This document shows, one piece after another, positions 21,015 to 33,120 of a DNA stretch of 64,000 nucleotides; the first letter of the stretch is position 1; each line of letters begins with the position of its first letter. The stretch comes from Bactrocera neohumeralis. Lineage: Eukaryota > Arthropoda > Insecta > Diptera > Tephritidae. The stretch covers positions 16,893,341 through 16,957,340 of the forward strand of contig NW_026089624.1 in the NCBI RefSeq assembly GCF_024586455.1, written 5' to 3'. Below the pieces are notes generated by a model. The model was not told where the DNA came from. It saw only the letters and a program-made list of their open reading frames with translations, and made no database searches. Position numbers and translations under genes: made by a program.

Positions 21015-21858
21015 TCAGCTTGAACGTTTTTCAAACAATTTGAATACTGTATTTTTGCCTCTTTTGAAAATCGCTGATGTCGTATCGCAGCCAGTTATCG
21101 CAGGAAGGAATAATACATGAGGCTGACATTTTGGATTTGTAGTTAAACTTTGTGAAGAATATATTTTTGTTTGAACTTGTTTAACGATGGTTTTTTGCAA
21201 ATGTCTTTCAATTCTTGTATTGAAAATTGACAGTCATCATGATTCAATAAATGCAAATATTTCCTCCTTCGCTGAGGTAATAACCACTTTCAGGGCGACC
21301 GATTTTACCGCCACTAATGGTTTTCAGAAACGAAGTGTAACAATCACTGTGGTACTTAGCCTCAGCAACAATTAAGTCATATTCATACTGCATGCGGGCA
21401 ATGCCACTTCTTGCTAACTCATCAGAACGAGTCTGAGCTTCCTTCAAGATGGATTTCTTGAAGTCAAGGGTTGAAACTTGAGACACTCTTCGTCGAAGAT
21501 GCTGAGCTTTTTTCATTTCAGCCGTTTTATCTGCTTCATTGCCACAGAACAGACAGTATTTCTTGAAACAAAAAGACGATTCATTACCTCGTGCTCTAGT
21601 ATGAGGGGGACTAATTCCAGATGTGGTAGCTATCTCCGCCTCACACTGTCTTTTAGCTGCAGCGATGCTGCTCTTCCGGGTGTATGCTTTACGCCGCTGC
21701 TTATGATTCGTTACAGATGTTTTTTCCTTCAAATATTCATCGAACCCATCACCCCTTTCAGTACTTGAATCAATTAAAGTCTTTAGCCCATGATCAACAA
21801 CCACAATTTAATTTTCAGTCAAAGATTTGTTGCAAATAAAGCAAACTCCTGACATTTT
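21015..21858 (-). pseudogene. Truncated member of an uncharacterised insect multi-copy family (GCDTTSA motif)
   Basis: A minus-strand frame begins at ATG 21858 (MSGVCFICNKSLTEN), meets one TAA, and reopens as a 186-codon frame. That frame has a knuckle-like KKYCLFCGNEADKTAEMKKA, a basic stretch RKAYTRKSSIAAAKRQ, and AEAKYHSDCYTSFLK. It then jumps, out of frame, to HVLFLPAITGCDTTSAIFK at about 21060-21130. The N-terminal cysteine block plus a C-terminal GCDTTSA block is a pattern I recall from unnamed multi-copy proteins in insects and cnidarians. Their function is not known to me. Here the central several hundred residues are deleted. Confidence 0.55.
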
Positions 21859-22385
21859 TGCAATATTTTGTAACGGCACGGTTAAAAAAGAGAATATAAT
21901 TCACAAACACGTCTATTCACTACGAAAATCTGTTCAAAACTGACTGCATTTACTAAAGCTATCTTCTTCGGAAAAAGCATGTATACGCTAGATTCTGCCC
22001 GAAAAATGAAGAGTCGCAGGCAGATGGTTGTCAACCGCCCAATAGAATTAGTGACGATCATTCACTCAGAATTGTATATTTTTCACATACCTGTGTGCAT
22101 GGAGCAAATAAAACTATGTTCTAATGTGTTTTGTTCAAATGGTTAACCCGATGATGCATACTGAGTGCATATTCGTATTTTCTATGTTTAAAATAGCCAT
22201 AATTCGAGAACAGTGCACCGTAAAAGAAAAAGTGTTGGAATCTTTTTTGTAGACAATTTTACGATCTACAAATTTTGTTTGAACCATTTTTCGGTAGCTC
22301 TCATTGTTTCAGAGATATACGCCAAAAACGCAAATTTGTGATCTTTGACCTCGAATAAAAAACAACGCACAAGCGGGATCGATGA
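21859..22385. other. No feature seen
   Basis: About 530 bp without a credible frame, terminal repeat or RNA gene. Phrases such as gagatatacgccaaaaacgc are reminiscent of dispersed repeats but have no second copy in the window. Confidence 0.4.
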
Positions 22386-22389
22386 GAAC

Positions 22390-23740
22390 TCTTGACATGT
22401 CATTTGTAATGACGGATCGAAGGCCTGCACAAAAATTCAGCTTGTTGGGATTTAATGCAAACTTGAGTCATAATTTAGCCTATTTTGACTGGACTATGAA
22501 TCATCTTTTGCATTGTAGACATACTACATATAAGTTGTGTCATACATTGGGTAAAGTTGAAAATCATAGTTTCAATTTCATTTGGTTGGTTTTGGGGCAA
22601 TTGCATTTGTGCAGTGTTTCCTTTCACCACATTTGCATAGCTTCTTTATGTAGCATTGTCTTTAAGATTTACTGGCTTTGGAATATAGACGGGGATTTCA
22701 ATATTTTCGTCAGGAGGAATATTTAACATTTGGTTACGACATATTTCAATACCGATAGACAATTTCATTTTTAAATCTTTATATACAGGACAGCCCCTAT
22801 AGTTTGCAGTGTGATTACCCCCACAATAACTACATTTTTTATTTAAATTCCCGTTTTTAAGAGTAAATTTTGAAGTAGGATGTAGCTCACCACATGTACA
22901 AGTACACTGCGTAGAGTGCAATATGCTTTCGTGTATCCATCCCCTTGGCAGTTAATGCATTGTATTGGGCCATTTCTCTTAAGTGGTTCCTCAGCTGTAA
23001 TTCTGCGATGGAGCAGATATATTAGATCGTAAATCGGATGTATTTCAGTTTTCTTAACTTGATTAGAATTTGGCATCAATTCTATTTAGAACATTGGTTG
23101 TGGAACTTTGTTTCTCTAAAAAATATTAGCTTCTGATTTAGTACTAAAACCACATTCTTCCAGTGCTTCTTTAACATCATTAGAGTCTACCGAAGACTCT
23201 ATACCTTTTATCACAACTACTAGGCCTTTTGAGCTCTTCAGTTGGTAAGAGTAGTAATTTTTGTTATTATTTGACAAGTATTTTGCAACATCCATGAAAC
23301 TTTTTTCAATGTACTTATGTTTGAATTTTTCTTTCATCTACATATGTTACCTTTTTTCAAGCACACAATGTGAAAATTGTTTGTGACTACTAAAATGTTT
23401 ATTTTGGAGACAAGCTCATTTGAGCTACGCTCACACAAATAGATTGGAGGGAGTTTGCAGTAAGGCAAATCTGTTGCCATTAAAAATTTCTGTCTTTTTA
23501 CCGTTAGGTGTGCCTGGTCGAAATTTTTTGGTATTGATTGCAGATTGCTGGATTTTTTGTTGCTCGATTGCTGTTTATTGGTGACTGCGTGCTTTGCTTA
23601 ATTCCCATTTCAGTTGATCGCTACGATGACTCATCATCGCCGTTACATTTGTTGTTGCCAGGCGTTGTTTTTGTTGGCTCAACAAAACTGAAGTAGGCAC
23701 TTATGCTGCTAAAAATTTGCTGGTAAGGCTACGCAGCACT
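22390..23740 (-). pseudogene. Jockey-clade retroposon ORF1 (gag-like) remnant
   Basis: Reading leftward on the minus strand: KKTEIFNGNRFALLQTPSNL (about 23440-23500) resembles the N-terminus of Jockey ORF1. It is followed by SSKGLVVVIKGIESSVDSND and a block leading to IYDLIYLLHRRITAEEPLKR, the pre-zinc-finger domain of Jockey gag. Then come zinc knuckles: QCINCQGDGYTKAYC, CTCGELHPTSKF and KKCSYCGGNHTANYRGCPVY. Several frameshifts separate these pieces. In intact elements the protein binds element RNA. No ORF2 follows, so the element is truncated at about 22390. Confidence 0.8.
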
Positions 23741-23935
23741 CATTATTGTGTTTTTTTATGTTTTATGTTTATTTGTTTCGAACACTTTTTGTTTATTATG
23801 TATTAATAATTTGTGTGTACTGTTTGTTATTTTATTGTTTGTTTTTAATTTACTGTTATTGTTTGTTTACGTTTTGTAAAATCAGAATACACCGAACGAA
23901 TTAAAAAACAGGTCCGCACACCTTGAACAGTCGCA

Positions 23936-24235
23936 AAGAATGTGTGGCTTTAGACCTGGAAAATCAACAAGTGACCAGATATTCACTATGCACCAAATCT
24001 TGGAAAAGACCAGTGAAAAGAGGATCGGCACACACCACCCCTTCGTCGAAGCTGCTTTTGACAGCACGGAAAATAACTGCCTTTATGCCGCTATATTTGA
24101 ATTTGGTATCCCCGCTAAATTAATGCGGCTGTGTAAGCTGACGTTGAGCAATACCAAAAGCTACTTCAGGATCGGAGAGCAAATGAGTCTGGTGGTCGTC
24201 GCACTCGCGGCTGGGCTCTTACTTCACTGTTGACA
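23936..24235 (+). mobile_element. RTE fragment, internally deleted
   Basis: CGFRPGKSTSDQIFTMHQIL through IPAKLMRLCKLTLSNTKS is colinear with the reverse transcriptase of copy A. At about 24180 the text jumps from the equivalent of about 19705 to that of about 19995 (gtcgtcgcactcgcg), losing ~290 bp including the catalytic YADD. It ends near 24235 with cactgttgaca. No TSD is visible. Confidence 0.85.
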
Positions 24236-24358
24236 TTTACTTCGGTTTGATCTTCTGGCAACTCAGTACGGCAATGAAGTGCCACCGAACCAACAAAAAA
24301 TTCGGAGTGAACAAGACTGATGAGGATGCATTTATTGGGGTGACACTTGGAGCTCCAT

Positions 24359-25060
24359 TTAAGGGGGGGTAAGGTTTGTTTCGTCGAAAAAAGACCCTTT
24401 TTCGTGAATTTTTTTTGAAAAAATTATTGCTGTAGGTTTATTTTACTTATTATTATACGAAAGTACAACATTTGAAGGATACTAAAAAAAGTTTTATCGA
24501 AAAATAGCGAGAAATAACGGATTTATAGTCGATCTCTGCAGGCACCTCGAAAAAAATTGTTGTGCGGTGACCAGCCTACAGCTTCACTGGATCATCCGAA
24601 ACCAAAAAATCAAAATTCTTTCTCTAGTTTAATAGTTTAGCTTTTAATTGACGTCGAGTTTTGTTTAATTTTTCAATTTTTTAATTTTTGGTACCATTTT
24701 CAAGCCAAAATGACTATTTTAGACGAAAAAATCGACTTATTTGTTATTGTAAAATTCTTAGAAATTAAAATTTTTGGAAAAACTCAACGTCATTCGAGAA
24801 CTATATATATATAGAATATTTGTACAAAATTTCAAAACAATCGATGCAGTAGTTTTTTCTGTAGGCTGGTCACCGACTTTAAAAATGACATATTTGGGAA
24901 AATCGATTCAAAGTTTCAAAGTCAACCTGCTGTAACTTCGTTAGTTTTTCTCCGAATGACCTAAAACTTTCACACAATATTCTTGAGATGTTGATGGTTC
25001 AGAAAAAAAAAAATTAAAAAAATGGGGAAAAAAAAGTTGTCAAACCTTACCCCCCCTTAA
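24359..25060. mobile_element. TTAA-flanked MITE with perfect 20-bp inverted ends
   Basis: ttaagggggggtaaggtttg (24359-24378) and its exact reverse complement (25041-25060) bound 702 bp with no coding capacity. A TTAA at each outer edge suggests a piggyBac- or Kolobok-type TTAA target duplication. An internal inverted pair ggtgaccagcctacag (24566-24581) and ctgtaggctggtcacc (24859-24874) would add a hairpin with a ~280-nt loop. Confidence 0.85.
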
Positions 25061-26335
25061 TGTAATTTCCGTTTGAATTATATGCTGATTTTCAGTTCGA
25101 TCACTAACATTCTTGAAAATATTTTCCGACGTTGACCCTTACAAATTACGATAATGTAAAAAATTCTTTTATACCCAAACTCTTTGATGCTTCTTCTAAA
25201 CTGAGGAGATTAAAAGTAAAAACATGTTTTATGTACATATTTTTATTAAAAAAATCATTTAACATCTAAACTAATATTTTAATGTTTATTAATTAAAACA
25301 AAAGCTATTATTGAATTTTCTTTGTTATATATCATAATTATCTTTGTTATATTATACAACATTTGACAGCAATGTATGAAAATGCTAATCATCATTAAAA
25401 ATTCATTAATTCTATATATATTAATATGACTGAATGTTTGGATTTCCACTCTTACGATTCTAACAATCAATTCATTACTTTATATCTTATATAACTTGGT
25501 TGATTTTTATTGTTATCCATTCATCTATCGTCCCTTACGAACTGTTATGTTTTAATTGAGGACACTTTATATTTAATTAATTATTTTTTTTTTGTTAATT
25601 CTTAATAATTTGTGTTTCTTTGCATTATATAAGTATATTTGATGTTATTGTGTATATTAGTTTCATTTTATTACATTATTTTCAATTAAGAGTATTAGTA
25701 TTACTGTTTTTCTTATAAATCTTTTGATTAATGCGGTATTTTGTTGTTACGTATGTATGTATATAAGGAACCAAATGAGGGATGCGTAGTTTCCACAACA
25801 CCGGGATATCTTTACATAATTCCATTAAAGTACTGCAATAAAAAAACACATAAATTATTTCAACAGTAATTTTTAGTTAGGTGAGGTTCAATAATATAGT
25901 AATACTTGAGTATATTTAAATGCAAGGTGTAAAATCCAATTCATAACAGTTCTTTCTATCTCAAAATATTCTATACAAAATATCACAAACTTACTTACCT
26001 CCAGTAGGATAAACTGAAAAAAGCTTTATTTTTCAAAAAATCAATCTTGGAAAAATTGGTGTAAGTGACCACAGATCCTGTATTTTAAATATACGGGATG
26101 ACATTTGAATTATTTCATATTCATTTAATTTTTTAATCGCAGTAGGCGGTGAATATTTTACAAGAACCGTTATCTCTGAGCGAAATATTTATAAAGCCAG
26201 AGGGTGCTCATTTGCTTCCATTGTTTGTTTAGTGGTGACAAATAAGACTACATGTGAGTTATTAATTATTGTTGCATAAGTAATTTAATTAGCTAATAAT
26301 TTCATATATTATATTTTTGAACTTCTTTCGAAATC
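25061..26335. other. AT-rich intergenic stretch, no gene seen
   Basis: About 1.3 kb of very AT-rich DNA with short tatgtatgta runs. I see no credible frame, RNA gene or paired terminal repeats. The last ~150 bp probably belong to the left part of the Tc1-like element whose gene starts at 26356. Confidence 0.5.
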
Positions 26336-26355
26336 ATAAAGAGAAATGAAAAATT

Positions 26356-26673
26356 ATGACATATCATGAAGAGGGTTTGTCAAGTGGAGACATTTGCAGA
26401 CAATTTAACAGGTCGAAGAATATTGTAGGACATTTTTTTAAAATAAGGGACCAATTATAGAAAAAGTAAGAGAAATGGGAGGCCTCCAAAAGTGAACGAA
26501 AGACAAAAACCTCGCATTAAACGACTTATTATGCAGGAAAATGTAAGTGCAAAATAAATAAAACAACAAGTAAATTTGGAGACAGGAGTTCGACGAGTAC
26601 AGCAAATACTAAGATGTTAATTAGATAGTATTTGTTTGCCAAGTGAGAATCACACCACTGCATTTAAGTTTTA
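26356..26673 (+). pseudogene. Tc1-like transposase, N-terminal half (split gene)
   Basis: From ATG 26356 the frame gives YHEEGLSSGDICRQFNRSKN, the helix-turn-helix of a Tc1-type transposase. It is followed by KRNGRPPKVNERQKPRIKRL and, after a stop, ETGVRRVQQIL and SENHTTAFKFYK. The reading ends at the left LTR of the BEL element and resumes at 38339. The gene also carries its own stops and shifts. Confidence 0.75.
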
Positions 26674-27180
26674 TAAGTCACTAACACTCGCGATTAGTGT
26701 TACTAATTAAAAGCATTATTTTAGCGGATAGGAAATAAGTGTTAATTTATTTGCAATACAAATTCCGGTTACAATAAATACAAACTTATTCAAATAGGGA
26801 AACAAATGCGGGATCAATGTGGAACGAAGCGATGTCGAAAAAGTTCAGGATCACGGCTGATCCAAAGTTACGCAGAAGCGTTTGAGCTCTGCCTCGAAAA
26901 AGGGGTATAAATTATGCGCTTAGGCCCGCAGACGAGTCGGAAGTATCAGCACGGGTGTGTGTAACGAAGTTTGTAAACGTAAGTCTTGTAGATGAATGTT
27001 GATGTGCGGCTTGTGTAGATTGAATTGTGTCTGCTTTCTCCTTGTACATCCTTTTTGATGAGTGGGTGTATAGGTATGGTGAGTTGTGTTGGTGTCATCA
27101 GCTGCGGTGTATTAAGCTGTCTTATTAGGGTGTGCCAGTTTTCCCGGGTAGAGTGGGTGGATGCTTAACTCATTTAAACA
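26674..27180 (-). repeat. BEL/Pao 3' LTR
   Basis: It matches 37832-38338 without length difference (constant offset 11158). The plus-strand end reads catttaaaca, followed by tcctggcccccctagg, which on the minus strand is a G-rich polypurine tract. The outermost four bases at 26674 (taag) differ from the tgtt of the other LTR, so this end has mutated. Confidence 0.88.
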
Positions 27181-27599
27181 TCCTGGCCCCCCTAGGCGAA
27201 TATTTTGCCTAGTATTGCGTATGTATATGCTGTTGCATTTATTTCGGCAAACTGCTGGTAGAGTAGCCGAAGCGCGGAATACGTTCTGACAGCAGAAGTA
27301 TTTCTTGATAGAGTAGTAATATACTCATATTTATCCGTATGTGTAGAGAACGGATTTTGGTTTGAAATATACCACATGTATTTGAATGTGCATTCTAATA
27401 TGCGGATAGGTGCTTAAGATAAGAAACTTTATTTTGCGGGTTTATTTGATTTTACTGACAACTTTTTGTATTTGCGAATTTTTTTTTATCGTTTTATTAA
27501 GTGGATTATTTTTTTGTATTTGCCTTTTCTGTCTGATCGGAGAGATAGAGAGATCTTGCGAGGGAGTGGCCGTGAATAGAGAACGGCTTCGATTCGTGG

Positions 27600-28140
27600 A
27601 GTAGATAATTTTGTATACTTAATTTGAAGCTTTGTATAGCTGATTCCATAACTCACCCATATGAGGAGCGCTTGGGCAGAAGCGATAAAAGCGACCTTCC
27701 TTTTGTAAGAGTAGGTGCGTCCATGTATCGCATTGGGAGTATGGTGATCCCTTAACTTCCTTTTTTATTTTATTTATTTTTGAAAATTTAAGCCTCTATG
27801 GGGCAATATTGTATAAAATGTGTCGATTTTTCGACTTTTGGAGACAGTTTTGCTATATTTTATATTTAAGTGTGTATGCATTAATTTGGCGTTTAGTAGC
27901 GCGCCACATAACTTGAGATTTTTTAAGCAGGATTTTTGTATCATTATTGGCGAAAGCCATCCTGCGGGGCCGAAAGTTTTATGTGCTTTTAATACATCGA
28001 CTGTCAGAGGTAACTCTGACTTTGTTTTTTATACCAATTTGTGGAGTATTGGAAAATTCTGGCTTTAATGGTAGTCGTACGACGTACCGGCCATTATTTG
28101 ATCGAATAGTTTTGGAGAAGTCTTCACAATACTGATCTTT
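27600..28140 (-). pseudogene. BEL/Pao pol remnants, most of pol deleted
   Basis: Minus-strand reading gives CEDFSKTIRSNNGRYVVRLP (about 28040-28115), the start of the Pao-type reverse transcriptase. Then, almost at once, KAHKTFGPAGWLSPIMIQ (about 27940-28000) resembles the segment that normally follows the RT catalytic part. Near 27650-27690, FYRFCPSAPHMGELW resembles the integrase block APHMGGLWE. The RT palm, protease, RNase H and most of integrase are missing. These assignments are from motif memory. Confidence 0.6.
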
Positions 28141-28179
28141 TAGAGTTTTGTTTGTTATAGGGAGAAGTTTCCTTGTCTT

Positions 28180-29618
28180 TTAAAATTTCCTTAATTGTGA
28201 ATTAAGGCATTTGTTTGTATTATAGTCAACTTGAGTTGGTATGGTGGTAACTAGTTTTGAAACTTGTTCACTTTGTGTGTCGATGTGCAGCGTTTTAGGT
28301 TTTTGTGCCTTTGAGCAACATGGTGTCACCTGGCAATTTTTAGGATTTTGCTTTTCGGGATTTGCTTTTGGAATTAAACCCGTAGTTCTTTTTGTATATG
28401 CGCTCCTTTGCGGTGAGGTTGTACAGAGTTTTTTTGATCTGACAAAGTTGTTCCTTTCGTTAAAGTTTAATTTTTTAAACTTCTCGCAAGTTTTAAGTTT
28501 ATGCCCTCTTTTACATACTTCGCGATACGTTTGCCTTTTCTGTTCGGATATGAACAATTGCATTATGTGAAAGCGTTTGTTTAAATTGTTTTTGCTTCTA
28601 GCTTGGGGTCTATTTAAGCTTCTATTTTGGTCGTGTTTAATGGTCTTAGTTTTGATTATTTTTTCTTCTAACCTTTCCGCAATTTCATATTGGGTGGTGA
28701 GAAAATCTTTCATTTGTTGCCACGTTGGGCACTTTTTTCGTGATGAGAGCGATTGCTCCCATAGAAGTAACGACTTTTCTGGTAATGCGGCGGTGCAAAT
28801 GTTTACCAGAATTGGGTCCCAGCTGTCTGTGAGGATATTTAGTGTCGATAGAACCGGCAAACAATTTGAAACAGTGGATTCTAATTTGATGAATTCTACA
28901 CTTGTTTCTTTCTTCATTTTTGGCAAGTTCATTAGTGTCGTTACTCGTTTATCGACCAGTATTCTTTCATTTTCGTACCTTGCTTTAGAGCTTCCCAAGC
29001 CAAATTGAAATTATCGTCATTTAGAGCGAACTGTTTTACTATTATGCCTGCCTGACCCTTAGTTTTGTATCTGAGGTGATACAATTTTTCCGCTTGTGAT
29101 AATTGAGGATGGTTTATGTACACGGCCGTAAACATGTCCCGGAAGGACGGCCATTCTTCATAACCTCCGTAAAAAGTTTCTGTGTCACATGCGGACACCT
29201 CGAGGTGGATGCCTGAACTTGCCTTTTGATTGTCTATTTGTGGCAGCTCTACTCAACTGTGGGGAGTAGGTGCAATTGCTTTAATTAGCTTAAGTTGATC
29301 GGATATCATAGCTTTTGTTTCTTCGTACTGGTCTAAGCAGTTTTCGTAAATATCATAAGCCGATGATTTAAAATTATGTGGCAAGTCTGAATCGTCAGAT
29401 TCTAGTATGGCGTCATAAGCCGCTTGGAGGCGAGTCCAACAATTTTTAAGATTTTGGCCTTTTATTTCTAATAACGATTCCGAGTTTTCGTGAATCGGTG
29501 AAGCGGCAAATCTAGTCTTGTGTCTTGTTAAACTGTCATTTTGTGAAATTAATTTAGCAACCTGTTTTAGGCGTGTAGCTCCTGCGGGTTTATTTCGATT
29601 AGTGTCGTTATTAACCAT
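28180..29618 (-). pseudogene. BEL/Pao gag, broken
   Basis: Three minus-strand frames make up one gag. 29253-29618 is the N-terminal part (NCWTRLQAAYDAILESDDSD). 28941-29198 holds the domain common in Pao/BEL gag (GGYEEWPSFRDMFTAVYINH, then LSQAEKLYHLRYKTKG). 28180-28998 continues with SNCLPVLSTLNILTDSWDPI and a cysteine-histidine knuckle remnant (CKRGHKLKTCEKFKKLN). In the family gag forms the particle and binds RNA. Frames are joined only through shifts at about 29200 and 28970. Confidence 0.82.
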
Positions 29619-29619
29619 T

Positions 29620-30009
29620 TTTGCAAAAAAATATTATTTATTTATTTTATTTTAGTTTTAAGTTTGAAAATATCCGCACTTTTAATTTATTAAATTGTTA
29701 GTATTTGGGTACACCCTAATACTTGGACTTGTATGTATGTATGTATGTGCTTATGAAGGTACTTATGTTTTGTGCAATTGAGAGCTCGCTGAAAAGATCA
29801 ATGCGCTATTTACATAAGTATGCACGAATTGTTTCTGTGTTTATGTTTATGATTTTTTCGTAAGCAATTGAGAGCTCGTTAGAGAGATCAATTCGCTTTT
29901 TGTACGCAATTCTGCTTGTTTTTGTTTGCCAAAGAACAAGAGGTATTGCCGGATAATTGCCAATGTGGACTTTGAATATAATTATGCAATGTATTGGAAT
30001 GTAGGTGCA
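29620..30009. other. BEL leader region, no gene
   Basis: Non-coding sequence upstream (minus-strand sense) of gag. It contains gggtacaccctaata and two copies of gcaattgagagctcg (about 29776 and 29863). It continues beyond the nested hAT. Confidence 0.5.
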
Positions 30010-30017
30010 ATTGTAGA

Positions 30018-30870
30018 CAGTGGCGTAGCCAGGGAGGGGCGAAGAGGGCCGTCGCCCCGGGCGCAACGTCTTGGGGGCGGCAAAACGATCTTCGCTGTTT
30101 TTTAATATTCACAAAAATACTGTAGAACTTAAAGATGCCTTTTTCTAGCTTTGATCGCTGCAAAATCACATATCATATCATTGTAATTAAAAGTTTCATA
30201 ATCTATTGAGAGAATCGCAAGATTGGGCAGTCTGCTCTGACTCATGGTCGATCTCAAGTAAGATTTGATCAATTTAAGTTTGCTAAGAGATCTTTCACAA
30301 GATGCGACTGATACAGGTATAGTGAGTAGTATTCTTAAAGCTGTCGCTAACGTCTTTTAGGCTTCAAGTCCCATTGAAGAAATGTATAATAAAACTTTTT
30401 CTGGCGAAAATTCAATTTGTTCCTGGTTTTTCTTTGCTCACTTTAATAAAAGCAGGACGTCTCGGATGTCACTGTTGTCACAAGTTGCTGGCATTTTTCT
30501 TTAATTTCAACGAGTTTGTCATTATATGAGTCTCTGGTTAGTTCTATAATTTATTCAAAATCATAAAGAAAACCGAAACGGTCATTAAGCTTTTCGAAAT
30601 TTGTGAAACGGGTGGATATTTCCATTGATAGTTCAATAAGATGTCTTGTAAATTTACTATAAATTTCCTCAAAAACCGTTTTGTGAGAATTTTGGAACTT
30701 CAGAATTTGCGTGGCTTCTAGTTCCTAAATTTTATATACTTAATATCGCAGATATTTAGTAAAAATTCACCTTTGTTCGAACCACCTCATGAAACTTGTT
30801 GGTAGGCAGATAAAGGGGGGCGACAGACCATCCTTGGCCCCGGGCGCCCGAAGTTGTAGCTACGCCACTG
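30018..30870 (-). mobile_element. hAT deletion derivative nested in BEL, 8-bp TSD
   Basis: The ends cagtggcgtagccag and the inverse gctacgccactg are flanked by perfect 8-bp duplications attgtaga (30010-30017, 30871-30878). The minus strand of about 30190-30400 keeps a hAT dimerisation scrap (LTIPVSVASCERSLSKLKLI, then KSYLRSTMSQSRLPNLAIL), of the type found in ZMYM-like hAT proteins. The rest of the 853 bp is decayed coding sequence with stops. Confidence 0.9.
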
Positions 30871-30878
30871 ATTGTAGA

Positions 30879-33120
30879 TGTACCAAAACTATATTTATGT
30901 GTATGTAATGTTCATAAACTTATTTATATTTGGTGAAACTGATTATTTTTTTTTTTGTATTCGCACCACTCAACGTATTTTGTGAGTTTAATTACCGTTC
31001 CGTTTAGTTATTTACGGAAATTACAAGAACTTTCGTCTTTGAAAATTAAATAAGATTTAATAATTTGATATGTCGTACCCATACCCTATCATATGCTGTT
31101 TCGTAAATAAACTAATTTTGTTTTTGTTTTGTAATTACTTGGCAGATTGTATGCCTTATGCTTGAGTATACTTGTACTTATATTTCTTCGCACAGGCGAG
31201 AGAGAGAAAAGGGAATGGCAAAAAGGTATTCTCCTTTGTTAAAAAGTTACATAGGCACTTTTGTATGTATATATGTACTTATGTGCATAATAGAATATTA
31301 TTTTTTGCCTTTTATTGTTTTTTTTTTGTTATGTGTCTAATTTATGTTGTCTATTAACCAATCGGATTTTTTATTACAGGTTTTATGTATGATTACATAT
31401 ATATAACTGTAACGTTAGGCATACATACAAACGTGCATAATATGCAACAATAATAAATGGAAACGATACAACTCACTTTATCTTCTCGCAAGGGTTTTTT
31501 GGGGGATAATATGTGAAAATGTGTGTGCGAGTTTTATCGCCAATTCCTGTATTCCTCCTCTTCCTTCAGTCATTCAGCTGCCTGGTTTCTTGTGCGTGTT
31601 GTTGATGGTAGGTGTGTTTATATGTTTTTAAGTTCGCGCCCGTTTGTTTATTGTTTGGAGATTTCGCGCCCGGTTTGTGTTATTTTTTGATATTTGAGCG
31701 CTTTAACTTTTCGCGCCCGATTTAAGTTTTTGTTTTTATACAATTTTGTATATAGAGGTATATGTGTGTTATATGTATGTACATATGTATGTTGTATGTG
31801 TATGCACATATTCTGAGAGCCGCTTTGTTTGTGTCACTGCACTTTGTCTATTCGTTGTTTTTTTTTTGAAGTTATACTTCTTATACCAGTTCGGAAAAGG
31901 TTGCGATGGATTCAGGTTGAGCAACCTTGCTCAATATGAATCTACGCAACCTTGTCTGCGAAGATGTTCGAGCAGCAAGAGAAGCGGTGACGACAATCGG
32001 CGATCGTTTGTTCGTTTCTTTCGGCACAGCTCGGCTTTTCTACCAACAACACAATATTGCCATGCTTATGCTGTTAATGTTTTTGTAGAACAATGTTTCA
32101 ATTTTTGGTTGGTGACATATTCAATTAAAAAATCAATTCTGTTGGGATTCGAACCTACGTACCTACGTGCTCGTCGTAACTTTTCAAGCGCTTACCACCA
32201 AGACCACCATTGACACTTGTATTGCGTTGTCCTAATTATGGTTTGATTATGCATAAAAGAAATATACAATGGATCGCCGATTGTTACCTCTTTCCTTGCT
32301 GCTGCTGCGCATATGTATGTTTGTATGCTTGTTCATTATTGAAGTTATACTGCTTTTTCTTTCCTTTGTCTTTCATTTCTGCGAATTCTCAACTATATTA
32401 TGTGCCCTTTTGTTAAAATACCCTGCGTTGGCCCTTGAAAAATTAAGGCTATACTTTACAGGATTATTTCTGTAGTTAGTCTTCATTTACATTTTTTGGA
32501 AATCGACCCGCGATGACGAGGTATATCGTTTTATCTGACAGCGTGAGGTTTAAGAAGTTCATTTCTAATTTTGTCTTGCGGCATATTAGAAATGATGTTT
32601 TTTCGAAAATCGTTCGCTTACAACGGATAAAACGACTTCTGAGTGGTGATTTTAATGAATAAATTCCTTTTGGTTGAAATGCTCTGCGTTGGCCGTTGAA
32701 AAGTTAAGACTATACTTCTCAGGATCATTTCCTTTCATTTCTTCAAAGAAATTAATGACCTTTAGAAATATGCATATTTGCATTACTTCGTTGTCATTTC
32801 CATATTCGTAGCAATAGAATTTCTATGGCATAAGTAAAGTAATGGCCGCCGATTGTCACCCCTTGCCGCTGTAGCAGCTTCGCCTACAAACATGCGTAAA
32901 TATGTATGTATGTATAGGTATGATCGTGAATACATATCGACGCAGATTTTTGCGAGAAGCACCAGAAAGTTGTGCAATTTATGATTTTTAGCTTTTGCCA
33001 TCGTCGCGAAAAGACGACTTGTTGGCAAAGGCATGCTCGGGGAGATAATAAATTATAATAAATTTATAAAATGTGGATTTAAGTTTTCTAGTTTTCTTTC
33101 ATACAAAATGATATGTCTTT
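30879..33120. other. BEL 5' leader (minus-strand sense), repeats but no gene
   Basis: About 2.2 kb of low-complexity, TATG/TGTA-rich leader. It contains a direct repeat of ctgcgttggccctt..aggctatact near 32420 and 32695 (about 270 bp apart), and modules near 31960-32060, 32270-32320 and 32830-32900 in both orientations. A tRNA B-box-like string lies at 32145-32155. I find no credible coding frame. Confidence 0.45.
32136..32213 (-). repeat. Possible tRNA-related (SINE-like) fragment
   Basis: On the minus strand ggttcgaatcc (32145-32155) is identical to the pol III B-box / T-arm consensus, and tggtggtaagcgctt about 45 bp upstream loosely resembles a D-arm. The acceptor and T stems do not pair well, so this is not a functional tRNA. 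A tRNA-derived SINE fragment is possible. Confidence 0.3.

Noticed and set aside
32136..32213. A functional tRNA gene
   Set aside because: Only the B-box is convincing; acceptor and T-arm stems do not pair and no proper A-box or anticodon arm is seen.
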